Positions 27,334 to 36,483 of a DNA stretch of 64,000 nt are shown here, in pieces. Position 1 is the first letter of the stretch; every line of letters begins with the position of its first letter. A program made the position numbers and the translations under genes. The stretch is from Hyphomicrobiales bacterium (GTDB lineage Bacteria; Pseudomonadota; Alphaproteobacteria; Rhizobiales; MH13): contig JAEPOK010000002.1 in assembly GCA_017642935.1 (NCBI GenBank), positions 434,001-498,000 of the forward strand, in the 5' to 3' direction. Below the pieces are notes generated by a model. It saw only the letters and a list, made by a program, of their open reading frames with translations. It had not been told where the DNA came from and did not search any database.

Positions 27334-28368
27334 ATGAGTGAACCATCTGGGACCCCAGCTGGCACGACCTTCGAACCGCGCGTCTTTTCCGGTGTTCAAC
27401 CCTCCGGCCAGCTGACGCTCGGTAATTATCTAGGCGCGATCCGCAATTTCGTGCCGCTGCAAGACACGCATACCTGCCTGTATTGCATGGTCGATCTTCA
27501 CGCGATCACCGTTTGGCAAGACCCTGAAGAACTGGCGCGGGCAACACGGCATGTGGCGGCGGCTTTCATCGCCTCGGGGCTCGATCCGGTGAAATCAGCG
27601 CTGTTCAATCAGAGCCAGGTTGCCGAGCACACGCAGCTGGCCTGGGTTTTCAACTGCGTGGCACGCCTGGGCTGGCTTAACCGCATGACCCAGTTCAAGG
27701 AAAAGGCTGGTAAGGATCGCGAAAAGGCGAGCGTTGGCCTCTACGCTTATCCAACGCTCATGGCCGCCGACATCCTGCTTTACAAGGCAACCGCCGTGCC
27801 GGTTGGCGAAGACCAAAAGCAGCATCTGGAACTGACGCGCGACATTGCCCAGAAATTCAACAATGACTGGGGCAAAGAGGTCTTCCCGCTGACCGATCCG
27901 CTTATCCTGGGCGATGCAACGCGCGTGATGAGCCTGCGTGATGGCACCAAGAAGATGTCGAAGTCTGACCCATCCGATCTATCGCGGATCAACATGTCGG
28001 ATGATCGCGACACGATCGCTAGAAAGTTCAAAAAAGCGAAGACCGATCCAGAGCCTTTGCCGGAAACCTTGGAAGGCTTGGAAGGCCGCCCGGAAGCCGA
28101 CAATCTGGTCGGCATCTATGGCGCCCTGGCGGGCATCAGCAAGGCGGATGTGATCGCGCAGTTTGGCGGTCAGGGCTTCGGTGCGTTCAAACCTGCCCTT
28201 GCCGAGGTCGCGGTGGAAAGGCTTGGACCTATTCGCGATGAGATGGTGCGGATCGAGAGCGATCAAGCGGCGCTGGACGCTGTGCTGCGCGATGGCGCAG
28301 AGCGGGCGCGCGAAATCGCAATACCCGTGCTGGATGAAGTCTATGACGTGCTAGGATTGGTGCGGTAG
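27334..28368 (+). CDS. trpS: Tryptophan--tRNA ligase
   Basis: 344 residues, a class I synthetase of bacterial TrpRS length. The HIGH-equivalent is [11 protein letters not shown] near residue 30, SGVQPSG precedes it, and the KMSKS loop is intact at residues 207-211 ([10 protein letters not shown]). It charges tRNA-Trp in the cytoplasm. The ATG at 27334 follows the divergence from murJ by 60 bases without an obvious terminator. The trpS-usp neighbourhood is the standard rhizobial order. Confidence 0.97.
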   Translation: MSEPSGTPAGTTFEPRVFSGVQPSGQLTLGNYLGAIRNFVPLQDTHTCLYCMVDLHAITVWQDPEELARATRHVAAAFIASGLDPVKSALFNQSQVAEHTQLAWVFNCVARLGWLNRMTQFKEKAGKDREKASVGLYAYPTLMAADILLYKATAVPVGEDQKQHLELTRDIAQKFNNDWGKEVFPLTDPLILGDATRVMSLRDGTKKMSKSDPSDLSRINMSDDRDTIARKFKKAKTDPEPLPETLEGLEGRPEADNLVGIYGALAGISKADVIAQFGGQGFGAFKPALAEVAVERLGPIRDEMVRIESDQAALDAVLRDGAERAREIAIPVLDEVYDVLGLVR

Positions 28369-28404
28369 GCTACGCGCCACTCGATAGGACGGGCGGAGAA
28401 AACC

Positions 28405-28899
28405 ATGCTCAAAGCACGCCGAGCCTTTGACGAAGGCCATCAGCGCAAGTTTCTGGTGGTTCTCGACGATACGCCTGAGTGCGAGCGTGCGGTGATCTAT
28501 GCTGCCCGCCGTGCGGAACGGACCGGCGGTGGGCTCTCCATGCTTTACCTTGTGCCTCCATCTGAGTTTCAGCATTGGCTTGGTGTGGAAGAGATCATGC
28601 GCGCCGAGGCCCAGGCCGAGGCTGATGCGACGGTCGATCGCTATACCGGTCTGCTGCGTGCGCGCGGGCTGTCGCTGACGCCGGAACGGTTGGTGCGCGA
28701 AGGCACAGCGCTGGAAGAAATCACCCAATTGATCCACGACGATGAAGACATCGCCATTCTGGTGCTGGGCGCCGGTCTCGGCAAAGACGGCCCAGGACCG
28801 CTGGTCACCGCGATTGCCGCGCGCGGCGGCGGCTTCCCCGTGCCGGTGACCATCGTGCCTGGCGATATGGACGATGCGACCATCGAAGCCATCGCATGA
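28405..28899 (+). CDS. Universal stress protein (UspA family)
   Basis: 164 residues with one Usp domain. The first strand KFLVVLDDTPECERAVIYAARRAERTGG and the later VREGTALEEITQLI and ILVLGAG segments follow the Usp alpha/beta fold. The ATP-binding G-2x-G-9x-G(S/T) loop near the C-terminus appears degenerate (GAGLGKDGPGPLVTAIA), so nucleotide binding is uncertain. The start at 28405 is preceded by GGGCGGAG. Its stop overlaps the next start by four bases. Confidence 0.88.
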   Translation: MLKARRAFDEGHQRKFLVVLDDTPECERAVIYAARRAERTGGGLSMLYLVPPSEFQHWLGVEEIMRAEAQAEADATVDRYTGLLRARGLSLTPERLVREGTALEEITQLIHDDEDIAILVLGAGLGKDGPGPLVTAIAARGGGFPVPVTIVPGDMDDATIEAIA

Positions 28900-29135
28900 C
28901 CAAGCTAAACCTGTCGCCGGAGCGCCGCGCCGAACTTGTCACGGCCCTCCAAGCCTATTTCAGCGATGAGTTCGACGAGACCTTGAGTGCCTTTCGCGCC
29001 GAAGAACTGCTGACTTTCATGATCGGACAGCTCGGTCCGTCGCTCTACAATGCCGGCATTCAGGATGCGCGGGCATATCTTGCGGAAAAGCTCGACGATC
29101 TGGATATCGAACTCACCCTGGACGAGACGAGCTGA
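28896..29135 (+). CDS. DUF2164 family small protein
   Basis: 79 residues, acidic. The pattern LSPERRAELVTALQAYFSDEFDETLSAFRAEELLTFMIGQLGPSLYNAGIQDARAYL matches DUF2164, a small family of unknown function found in many proteobacteria. It overlaps the Usp stop (ATGA at 28896-28899) and the next start shares the A of its own TGA, giving a tightly coupled three-gene run. Confidence 0.8.
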   Translation: MTKLNLSPERRAELVTALQAYFSDEFDETLSAFRAEELLTFMIGQLGPSLYNAGIQDARAYLAEKLDDLDIELTLDETS

Positions 29136-29881
29136 TGCGCTTTGCCGCCGTCGCCGACATTCATGGCAACGCGCTTGCACTCGAGGCTGTGATCGAGGAC
29201 TTGCAACGCGAAGGAATCGACCAGATCGTCAATCTCGGCGACGTGCTGTCGGGACCGATCGACCCTGCTGGCGTGGCCGAGCGGATCATTCCGCTCGGCT
29301 GGCCGACGGTCCGCGGCAATCATGATCGCTATCTAATCGAGCAAGACCCCGACGCCATGGGTCCGACCGATGCGGTAACGCATGCAGCGCTGTCTCCAAC
29401 GCATCTTGATTGGCTGCGGACCTTGCCAACCAGCCTCACTCCGTTTCCGAGCGTTTACGCCTGTCATGCGACGCCGCGCGCCGATGATACCTATTGGATG
29501 GAACGGGTTTTGCCCGACGGTACGATCCGCCAGGCAACCCGGGATGAACTGGAAGAGCAGATCGATGAACATGCTGCGGGTGCTAATCTCCTGCTGTGCG
29601 GTCATACGCACATTCCGCGCATTGCGCGGCTTTCATCCGGTCACGTGCTGGTGAACCCCGGATCGGTCGGCTGCCCGGCCTATACCGACGAACTGCCTGT
29701 TCCACATAGAATGCAGGCCGGAACGCCGAACGCGAGCTACGCGATCCTGACGCAGCGGGATGAGCGATGGGACGTGACGTTCCGTTCGGTGCCCTATGAT
29801 CACGATACAGCAGCAGCTCAGGCCCGCGCCTATGATCGCGAAGATTGGGCACGGGGGCTGGAATCCGGCTGGCTGACCTGA
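29135..29881 (+). CDS. Calcineurin-like metallophosphoesterase
   Basis: 248 residues. All metal-site blocks are present in order: VADIHGN (near residue 7), NLGDVLSGP, VRGNHDRY and CGHTHIPRI. This is the YfcE/MJ0936-like class of small dimetal phosphodiesterases, possibly acting on cyclic nucleotides or phosphoesters; the substrate cannot be read. The start overlaps the DUF2164 stop by one base. There is no signal peptide, so it is cytosolic. Confidence 0.88.
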   Translation: MRFAAVADIHGNALALEAVIEDLQREGIDQIVNLGDVLSGPIDPAGVAERIIPLGWPTVRGNHDRYLIEQDPDAMGPTDAVTHAALSPTHLDWLRTLPTSLTPFPSVYACHATPRADDTYWMERVLPDGTIRQATRDELEEQIDEHAAGANLLLCGHTHIPRIARLSSGHVLVNPGSVGCPAYTDELPVPHRMQAGTPNASYAILTQRDERWDVTFRSVPYDHDTAAAQARAYDREDWARGLESGWLT

Positions 29882-29944
29882 TTTGCCACATACACAACCG
29901 AAGCGACGCGATATAGCCGGCCCAATTTGACCGGCAAAGTGTTC

Positions 29945-29961
29945 ATTAGAACCTTTCCAAA
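29945..29961. promoter_or_regulatory. ICE-like (Irr) palindrome upstream of nfuA
   Basis: ATTAGAA (29945-29951), CCT, TTCCAAA (29955-29961). The iron control element bound by Irr in Rhizobiales and Rhodobacterales has arms TTTAGAA and TTCTAAA separated by three bases; this site matches 12 of 14 arm positions with correct spacing. It is 134 bases before the Fe-S scaffold gene nfuA, an iron-dependent function of the kind Irr restrains under iron limitation. Made by eye; not scored against a matrix. Confidence 0.5.
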
Positions 29962-30094
29962 CTAGCACTTTTGCGTCATAACCAATCTCAAAGAACGCCA
30001 GCAACGTAGACGGTTCAGACAACCGCCGCGCGCGGCGTGACAAAGCGGCCGGTCGCCCCCTCATGCGGCAACGCGGCCCCGTTTGGAGGTTTTT

Positions 30095-30658
30095 ATGTTC
30101 ATTCAAATCGAGTCGACGCCAAACCCGTCCACCCTGAAATTCCTGCCCGGCAAAAACGTGTTGGAAGAAGGCACGCTCGACTTTCGCTCGGCCACTGGCG
30201 CGGAAAAATCGCCGCTGGCGCAGCGTCTTTTTGCGATTCCCGGCGTGACCGGCGTGTTTTTCGGCCAGGATTTCGTCACCGTGACCGCTGATGTGGAAGA
30301 TTGGTCGCACATCAAGCCGGCAATCCTTGGCGGAATCATGGAGCATTTCGTGACCGGCATGCCAATCCTCATCGAGGATGCCGATGAAACGCCAGACAGC
30401 GATGGCGCGGAGTTTTTTGCCGAAGATGATCGCGCGATGGTCGATACGATCAAAGAGCTACTGGAAACGCGCGTGCGCCCAGCCGTGGCTCAGGATGGCG
30501 GCGACATCACCTTCAAGGGCTTCCAGGATGGCGTTGTCTATTTGAATATGCGCGGCGCCTGCGCTGGGTGCCCGTCCTCGACGGCGACCTTGAAGAACGG
30601 CATCGAAAACCTACTTCGCCACTTTGTGCCGGGTGTCGAGGAAGTGCGAGCAAGCTGA
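30095..30658 (+). CDS. nfuA: NifU/NfuA-type Fe-S cluster scaffold protein
   Basis: 187 residues. ATG 30095 is chosen because it is preceded by GGAGG seven bases upstream; a TTG four codons earlier would overlap that site. The N-terminal Nfu domain begins MFIQIESTPNPSTLKFLPG, as in rhizobial and mitochondrial NFU1 proteins. The C-terminal NifU-like domain carries the cluster-binding CxxC (Cys156, Cys159) in MRGACAGCPSST. It hands Fe-S clusters to client enzymes. An ICE-like site lies upstream. Position between the Usp run and tsaB is conserved in Rhizobiales. Confidence 0.93.
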   Translation: MFIQIESTPNPSTLKFLPGKNVLEEGTLDFRSATGAEKSPLAQRLFAIPGVTGVFFGQDFVTVTADVEDWSHIKPAILGGIMEHFVTGMPILIEDADETPDSDGAEFFAEDDRAMVDTIKELLETRVRPAVAQDGGDITFKGFQDGVVYLNMRGACAGCPSSTATLKNGIENLLRHFVPGVEEVRAS

Positions 30659-30791
30659 CTGTCCCATAGGATTGGCGCGCTGATTGTTTCTTTCGCGGAA
30701 TAGATGGCGCGTCAGACTTTTGCAGGCGCGACCCATCTCTACAGGTTTCCCCGACTGCCTGTTCCGCACAGCGCTCGCTTAGGTTGATGGC

Positions 30792-31520
30792 ATGACCCCT
30801 GGTTCCCTAGCGCCGGTTGATAAGACCGGGCTCATCCTAAGCATCGACACCGCTGGGCCGGCCTGCCAAGCGGTGGTGTCAGATGGCGCGCGTGTTGTTA
30901 GTTCGCGTTCAATGACCATGTTGCGCGGCCATGGCGAAGCCTTGATCCCGATGGTGGAAGATGGGCTCGGCGAGGCCGTCATCACCTATGAAGACCTTGA
31001 TCGCGTCGCCGTCACGGTTGGTCCGGGCTCGTTCACCGGCATGCGCGTTGGCCTAGCCGCGGCACGCGGATTCTCGGCGACTTTGAATATCCCCATTGTT
31101 GGGATTGGTACGCTGGAAGCCATGGCGGTGACCGATCGCCTGGCGAGTGACGTGGCCGCGGTTCGATGTGTCGCCATCGATGCCCGCAATGGCTTGGTTT
31201 ACGGCCAGCGATTCGAGATCGATGGAACGGCGATGGAGCAGCCGAGCGTCATGGCTGACCTGGTTTTTGCCGCTTCGGTTCCCCAAGGTGGCCGTCTTGT
31301 CGGGCCAGCAACGCCCATCATTGCCGCGCTTGCACGCTCGGCCGGCAAACAGGTCACGCTTGGAGACAGCGCGCAGGTGCCCTCCATTGAAGCGCTGGCC
31401 GAGCTAGCGGCGGCCAGCGATGCTGGTGAAAAACCGCGGCCGCTTTACCTAAAACCGGCCGATGCCATTGCTGCCAAGCCTGCCGGATTACGCGTTGGAT
31501 CGAGCATCGGCAGCGTGTAG
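30792..31520 (+). CDS. tsaB: tRNA t6A37 threonylcarbamoyltransferase complex subunit TsaB
   Basis: 242 residues. The actin-like/ASKHA fold is visible in ILSIDTAGPACQAVV and VTVGPGSFTGMRVGLAAARGFS, the latter diagnostic for TsaB. It forms the t6A complex with TsaD and TsaE, modifying A37 of ANN-reading tRNAs. The gene runs straight into rimI (9-base gap), the usual tsaB-rimI pair. Confidence 0.93.
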   Translation: MTPGSLAPVDKTGLILSIDTAGPACQAVVSDGARVVSSRSMTMLRGHGEALIPMVEDGLGEAVITYEDLDRVAVTVGPGSFTGMRVGLAAARGFSATLNIPIVGIGTLEAMAVTDRLASDVAAVRCVAIDARNGLVYGQRFEIDGTAMEQPSVMADLVFAASVPQGGRLVGPATPIIAALARSAGKQVTLGDSAQVPSIEALAELAAASDAGEKPRPLYLKPADAIAAKPAGLRVGSSIGSV

Positions 31521-31529
31521 ACTCGCTGC

Positions 31530-32066
31530 ATGTCGACCTCTTCTGCATTTGATGATTGGTACCATTGGGCCGTTGATCCCTTGCGTGCGGGCGTCACGCG
31601 GATGCGAATCGTCGAAAACGCCACGGTGGAGGAGGCCGGCGAACTAGCGGCGTTGCATGACGCTGCCTTCCCAATCGGTTGGAACGCTGAAGACCTTGCC
31701 GGTCTGATCGATGATCCAGCGGTGACGACGTGCATGATCCGGCCGTTGAGCTGGTTCGGTCGCGGTCCGGTCGAGGGGTTCATCATGGTGCGCCAGGCCG
31801 GCGACGAAGGCGAGGTGCTGACCTTTGCGGTTGCGGGGCATTGCCGCGGTCGTGGCTATGGGACACGGTTGCTCGATGATGCCTTGATGGCGCTGCGCCA
31901 AAAAGGTGTACGCGCCGTGTTCCTTGAAGTTGCTGACGGCAATGAGAGCGCGATCACGCTTTACCGGCGCCGGGGATTCACCCAAGTTGGTGAGCGTCCG
32001 GCCTATGCTACGCAAGCCGATGGATCGAAAGTCCGCGCGCTTGTCATGCGCCGAGAATACGGGTAG
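31530..32066 (+). CDS. rimI: Ribosomal protein S18-alanine N-acetyltransferase RimI
   Basis: 178 residues, a single GNAT domain. The acetyl-CoA loop is in FAVAGHCRGRGYGTRLLDDAL, followed by FLEVADGNESAITLYRRRGFTQVGERPAY, which is the RimI/bacterial Nat signature. It acetylates the N-terminal alanine of S18 in model organisms. The first 20 residues are extra compared with E. coli RimI. The pairing with tsaB is conserved and separates it from other GNAT proteins. Confidence 0.88.
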   Translation: MSTSSAFDDWYHWAVDPLRAGVTRMRIVENATVEEAGELAALHDAAFPIGWNAEDLAGLIDDPAVTTCMIRPLSWFGRGPVEGFIMVRQAGDEGEVLTFAVAGHCRGRGYGTRLLDDALMALRQKGVRAVFLEVADGNESAITLYRRRGFTQVGERPAYATQADGSKVRALVMRREYG

Positions 32067-32109
32067 CCACCCGGGCACCTAGCCAAATGGGGAAGGGGTC
32101 CTGACCTTG

Positions 32110-32550
32110 ATGCCGCAGAACGCCCGCCAGACCGATATTCCGCTTGAAGATCTGTGCGCCCAACGCGGCATGCGCATGACCGACCAGCGGCGGGTCATTG
32201 CGCGGGTGATCGACCAGGCGGACGATCATCCAGATGTGGAAGAGCTCTACGCCCGCGCCTCGGCAATTGACGGCAACATATCCATGTCGACGGTCTACCG
32301 AACGGTGAAACTGTTTGAGGAATCCGGCATTGTTGCGCGCCTTGATTTTGGCGATGGACGCGCGCGCTACGAACAAACGCCCGACGAGCATCACGACCAC
32401 CTTATCGACGTGACGACGGGCAAAGTGATTGAATTTTCCGATCCGGAGATAGAAGCGCTGCAAGAAAAGATCGCCGAACGGCTGGGCTTCAAACTGGTGG
32501 ACCATCGGCTCGAGCTTTTCGGGCGTCCCTTGAAGCGAGAAGGCTCATGA
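32110..32550 (+). CDS. mur: Fur-family metalloregulator, Mur-like
   Basis: 146 residues from ATG 32110 (a TTG at 32107 is directly before it; GGGGAAGGGG lies about 10 bases upstream). The winged helix is RGMRMTDQRRVIARVI...SMSTVYRTVKLFEESG, and the metal site is DEHHDHLIDVTTGKVIEF. The cysteine pair found after HHDH in E. coli Fur is absent, as in rhizobial Fur/Mur, which senses manganese and controls sitABCD; iron control in rhizobia is mostly by Irr and RirA. Mur function here is inferred from lineage and context. It overlaps plsC by four bases. Confidence 0.87.
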   Translation: MPQNARQTDIPLEDLCAQRGMRMTDQRRVIARVIDQADDHPDVEELYARASAIDGNISMSTVYRTVKLFEESGIVARLDFGDGRARYEQTPDEHHDHLIDVTTGKVIEFSDPEIEALQEKIAERLGFKLVDHRLELFGRPLKREGS

Positions 32551-33365
32551 TGGCCGATCTGCATCCCGGTGAGCGCCCACGCACCTGGGACATCGTGCGA
32601 GCAACGTTCAAGATGATCCCCCTGATCATCGCACTCATCGTGCTGGCGCCGATCCAATGGCTCGCCAATCTGTTGCGGCTCAAAGCCGTGTCCTCGCGAC
32701 TTCCCATCGCTTTCCATGCCATCGCCCTTTGGTGCATGGGTGTGCGCGTGCGGTTCGAGGGCTCGAAACTGGCCAAGGGGCCGGTGGTGCTCGCTGGCAA
32801 CCATGTCTCGTGGCTCGACATTGTGATGATCGGGGCGCGAGGGCGGTTTCGGTTCATCTCCAAAGACGATGTTGCCGACTGGCCAGTGTTCGGCACCCTG
32901 GCCCGGCTGCAAAACACGCTTTTTGTCAGCCGCACCCGCAAGACCGACACCGGCAAGATGGCGGATACGATGCGTCAAGCGCTCGCCGATGGTGATCGCT
33001 TGGTGCTGTTTGCCGAAGGCACGACCAGTGATGGCGGGCAAGTCCTGCCGTTTCGTCCCGCACTTCTGGGTGCGCTGGTGGAAGACGCCAAAGATGTGAT
33101 GGTGCAACCCTTCACGATCGCCTATCTGCGCCGCGATGGCCTGCCAATTTCTCGCGGGCAACGGGCAACACTTGGCTGGTACGGCGATCTTGATCTGCTG
33201 CCGAGCTTGCTCGACACCATCCATGGTGGACCGCTTGATGTGGTGATGGTGCTTGGCGAGCCGATGAACGTTGCCGAACTGGGCGGACGCAAACGCGCCG
33301 CCAAGGCGATGGAACAGGAAGTGCGGCAGACGCTGGCGATGAAGTTGCGTGGTCGCGACAGCTAA
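32547..33365 (+). CDS. plsC: 1-acyl-sn-glycerol-3-phosphate acyltransferase (PlsC/OlsA family)
   Basis: 272 residues with one N-terminal hydrophobic segment (about 22-42) and the acyltransferase motifs NHVSWLD (HX4D, motif I), FISKDDVADWPVFG (motif II) and LFAEGTTSDG (motif III). It O-acylates a lysophospholipid at the cytoplasmic membrane. In rhizobia the PlsC-like gene at this fur/mur-miaB position has been assigned as OlsA, which acylates lyso-ornithine lipid; I recall this rather than prove it. With olsB at 5624, an OlsA role is a real alternative to phosphatidic acid synthesis. It overlaps the regulator upstream by four bases. Confidence 0.85.
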   Translation: MMADLHPGERPRTWDIVRATFKMIPLIIALIVLAPIQWLANLLRLKAVSSRLPIAFHAIALWCMGVRVRFEGSKLAKGPVVLAGNHVSWLDIVMIGARGRFRFISKDDVADWPVFGTLARLQNTLFVSRTRKTDTGKMADTMRQALADGDRLVLFAEGTTSDGGQVLPFRPALLGALVEDAKDVMVQPFTIAYLRRDGLPISRGQRATLGWYGDLDLLPSLLDTIHGGPLDVVMVLGEPMNVAELGGRKRAAKAMEQEVRQTLAMKLRGRDS

Positions 33366-33468
33366 GCGCCGCTGAGGCCGCTTGGCCCTAGGCGGACCGG
33401 CGTTTATTCGCTAAACACCGCCGATCATTCTCCGACAGGTCTTCTCTCCAAAAGGTTTCGGCCGACGT

Positions 33469-34878
33469 ATGAGTTCGCACAACGCACCCGCTGCCAAGAA
33501 GGTCTTCATCAAGACCTATGGCTGCCAGATGAACGTCTATGATTCCGACCGTATGGCAGACGCCTTGGCGCCTGCCGGCTTCACGCCGACGCAGGACCAG
33601 ACTGATGCCGACCTGATCCTGCTCAACACCTGCCACATACGCGAGAAGGCTGCCGAGAAGGTCTATTCGGAGCTTGGCCGCCTGCGCAAAGTGAAGGGTG
33701 AACGCGCCGCGCTTGGCAAAGAGACGATGATCGGCGTTGCCGGTTGCGTCGCGCAGGCCGAGGGCGAAGAGATCGCCAAGCGCGCCGGCGTGGTCGATCT
33801 GGTGGTCGGTCCGCAAAGCTATTCCGCGCTGCCGGACATGGTTGCGCGCGCTGGCCAAGGCGAACGGGTCGTGCTCACCGAGTTTCCCGATGAGGACAAA
33901 TTCGACGTCATCGGCATGACGCCAAAGAAGGTGCTCGCCAGCCGCGGGCCAACCGCGTTCCTGACCGTTCAAGAAGGTTGCGACAAGTTCTGCACCTTCT
34001 GTGTGGTGCCCTACACTCGCGGCGCGGAAGTATCGCGAGACGTGGCGAAAATCCTCGCTGAAGCCCACGCCATGGTCGATGCCGGGGTGCGCGAGATCAC
34101 TTTGCTCGGGCAGAACGTCAATGCCTATCACGGCGAAGGACCAGACGGGCAGGCTTGGTCGCTAGCCAAGCTCTTGTACGCGCTGGCCGAGATTGATGGG
34201 CTTTGGCGCCTGCGTTACACGACCAGTCACCCGCGCGACATGGATGATGATCTGATCGTTGCGCATCGCGATCTACCCGAAGTGATGCCCTATTTGCATC
34301 TGCCGGTGCAGTCGGGTTCCGACCGCATCTTAAAGGCGATGAACCGGCGGCACACAGCTGATGAGTATCGCCGCTTGATTGACCGCATTCGGGCGGTTCA
34401 GCCTGATCTTGCCCTGTCCGGCGATTTCATCGTCGGATTTCCCGGTGAGACCGATCAGGATTTTGACGACACGATGCAGCTCATCCGCGATGTGGAGTAC
34501 GCCGCTGCGTTCTCGTTCAAATACTCCCCGCGCCCAGGAACACCAGGCGCGTTGATGGATGACCATGTGCCGGACGATGTGATGACGCAGCGCTTGCACG
34601 CGCTTCAGGCGCTGATCACCAGCCAACAGCAGGCGTTTCAGCAAAGCCGCGTCGGCCGCAGCTTCCCAGTTCTGTTTGAGAAAATAGGGCGCAATGAAGG
34701 CCAATTGGTTGGCCGCTCGCCCTGGCTACAGCCGGTCAATGTGCAGGCGCCGAAAAGCATGCTGCGAAGCTTGCAAACCGTCACAATTACGCACACCGGG
34801 ACCAATAGTCTGTTTGCAGATCTTGCCGAATCAGGTCCCATCTCGACCGTTGAACCCATGCTGGAGGCCGCCTCTTGA
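33469..34878 (+). CDS. miaB: tRNA-2-methylthio-N6-dimethylallyladenosine synthase MiaB
   Basis: 469 residues. The N-terminal methylthiotransferase domain has Cys19 in KTYGCQMN and cysteines in LLNTCHIR and VAGCVAQ for the auxiliary cluster. The radical-SAM cluster ligands are Cys171, Cys175 and Cys178 (GCDKFCTFC). A TRAM domain ends the protein ([18 protein letters not shown]). It methylthiolates i6A37 in tRNA. It overlaps the next gene by four bases, so miaB, phoH and ybeY are translationally coupled. Confidence 0.97.
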   Translation: MSSHNAPAAKKVFIKTYGCQMNVYDSDRMADALAPAGFTPTQDQTDADLILLNTCHIREKAAEKVYSELGRLRKVKGERAALGKETMIGVAGCVAQAEGEEIAKRAGVVDLVVGPQSYSALPDMVARAGQGERVVLTEFPDEDKFDVIGMTPKKVLASRGPTAFLTVQEGCDKFCTFCVVPYTRGAEVSRDVAKILAEAHAMVDAGVREITLLGQNVNAYHGEGPDGQAWSLAKLLYALAEIDGLWRLRYTTSHPRDMDDDLIVAHRDLPEVMPYLHLPVQSGSDRILKAMNRRHTADEYRRLIDRIRAVQPDLALSGDFIVGFPGETDQDFDDTMQLIRDVEYAAAFSFKYSPRPGTPGALMDDHVPDDVMTQRLHALQALITSQQQAFQQSRVGRSFPVLFEKIGRNEGQLVGRSPWLQPVNVQAPKSMLRSLQTVTITHTGTNSLFADLAESGPISTVEPMLEAAS

Positions 34879-35948
34879 ACGATCTCACCGAGACCCAACC
34901 CTCTGTGGAAGGTCACGCGTCCGATTTGGCGCACATCGTGGTGGAGTTCGATGACAACCGGCTGGTGGGCGACCTTTACGGTCAATTTGACCAAAACCTC
35001 GCGATCATCGAGCACAAGCTTGGTGTTGATGCTGCTGCGCGCGGCAACAAGGTTTCCATCAAGGGCACGCCGGATGCTTGCGCGCTCGCCCGTCAGGTTC
35101 TCGACAGTTTGTACAAGCGTTTGGAGCAGGGGCACACGCTCCACCCCGGCGATGTCGATGGCGCAGTACGCATGGCCGAAACGGCCTCAGCCCAGCTGAA
35201 CCTACCGGCCATTGAACCACGTGGCGGCAAGCTTGCTTTGGCGACCATCGGCACGCGCAAGAAAACCATTACGGCCCGTAATCCTGCGCAGGATGCCTAT
35301 ATTCGCGCGCTCGACCGTGCGCAGATGGTGTTCGGCACTGGCCCTGCCGGCACCGGCAAGACCTATCTGGCCGTGGCGTATGCTGCCGCGCTTTTGGAGC
35401 GCGGCGATGTGGAACGGATGATTCTCTCACGCCCAGCGGTCGAAGCTGGTGAGCGGCTCGGCTTTTTGCCGGGCGATATGAAAGAGAAGATCGACCCTTA
35501 TCTGCGCCCGCTTTACGACGCGCTCTATGACATGATGCCGGCCGACAAAGTTGAGAAAGGCTTGCAGAACCAGGTCATCGAAATCGCGCCGCTTGCCTTT
35601 ATGCGCGGGCGCACGCTGGCCAACGCCGTGGTGATCCTTGATGAGGCGCAGAACACCACCTCAATGCAGATGAAGATGTTCCTGACCCGCCTCGGCGAGG
35701 GGTCAAAGATGATCATCACCGGCGATCCGAGCCAGGTCGATTTGCCGCCTGGCCAAGTTTCAGGCCTTGCCGAGGCTTACCGGATGCTGCGCGAGATCGA
35801 TGGGATCGTGCACCTAAAATTCCGGGCCGAAGATGTGGTCCGCCATCCGCTGGTTAGCGAAATCGTCTCAGCCTATGACGAGGCGGCGCGCCGAAGGGTC
35901 CGTGCCGCCGCTGAACGTCAAGCGCCACTTCTGGGCGGGGACCGGTGA
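34875..35948 (+). CDS. ybeZ: PhoH-family ATPase (YbeZ)
   Basis: 357 residues. A start at TTG 34875 overlaps the miaB stop (TTGA), the usual coupled layout; the N-terminal 100 residues hold the KH-like region before the ATPase. Walker A is GPAGTGKTY from residue 156 and Walker B is [11 protein letters not shown]. YbeZ is an RNA-associated ATPase that works with the endoribonuclease YbeY, encoded next. The PhoH name comes from phosphate starvation in E. coli, but no PHO box was looked for successfully here. Confidence 0.92.
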   Translation: MNDLTETQPSVEGHASDLAHIVVEFDDNRLVGDLYGQFDQNLAIIEHKLGVDAAARGNKVSIKGTPDACALARQVLDSLYKRLEQGHTLHPGDVDGAVRMAETASAQLNLPAIEPRGGKLALATIGTRKKTITARNPAQDAYIRALDRAQMVFGTGPAGTGKTYLAVAYAAALLERGDVERMILSRPAVEAGERLGFLPGDMKEKIDPYLRPLYDALYDMMPADKVEKGLQNQVIEIAPLAFMRGRTLANAVVILDEAQNTTSMQMKMFLTRLGEGSKMIITGDPSQVDLPPGQVSGLAEAYRMLREIDGIVHLKFRAEDVVRHPLVSEIVSAYDEAARRRVRAAAERQAPLLGGDR

Positions 35949-36448
35949 GGCCAAACATCGACCTCGTCATAGAGGCTGGAGACTGGCCAGAGGAAGACAC
36001 CCTTTCGACCTGGTTCGAAGCCGCCATTGGCGCGGCGACATCGGCCACAGACTTCAACCTTGCCCTTGGCGAGATCAGCGTCGTTCTGACCGATGATCCA
36101 GCGATGCAAACGATCAATTGGGAGCATCGCGGCAAGGACAAGCCGACCAACGTGCTTTCCTTCCCCGCCCTTGCGTCAGATGCTCTTGCTGAGCTGAATG
36201 GAAAGCGCCCGTTTTTGCTCGGTGACCTTGTTTTCGCCTTGCAGACGATAGAGAGGGAAGCGGAGGCTGGCCAAATCAGCCTGCATGCCCATATGAGCCA
36301 TCTGATCGTTCATGGTTTTTTGCACCTTCTGGGCTATGATCATGAAGAAGACCTGCAAGCAGAGGCCATGGAAGCGCTCGAAACGCGCATTCTGGCGACG
36401 CTTGACATAGCCGATCCCTATCGGGGCGGCGCAATGACGACCGTGTAA
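35945..36448 (+). CDS. ybeY: Endoribonuclease YbeY
   Basis: 167 residues from GTG 35945, overlapping the phoH stop by four bases. The metal-binding H3 motif is intact in HLIVHGFLHLLGYDH near residue 120, and TNVLSFP is the conserved upstream strand. YbeY is a single-strand-specific RNase needed for 16S rRNA 3' maturation and ribosome quality control. Its coupling with miaB and phoH is conserved across proteobacteria. Confidence 0.95.
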   Translation: MRPNIDLVIEAGDWPEEDTLSTWFEAAIGAATSATDFNLALGEISVVLTDDPAMQTINWEHRGKDKPTNVLSFPALASDALAELNGKRPFLLGDLVFALQTIEREAEAGQISLHAHMSHLIVHGFLHLLGYDHEEDLQAEAMEALETRILATLDIADPYRGGAMTTV

Positions 36449-36483
36449 CAAGGATCGCAGCTGGCAAAATCGGCTGCACGCTG

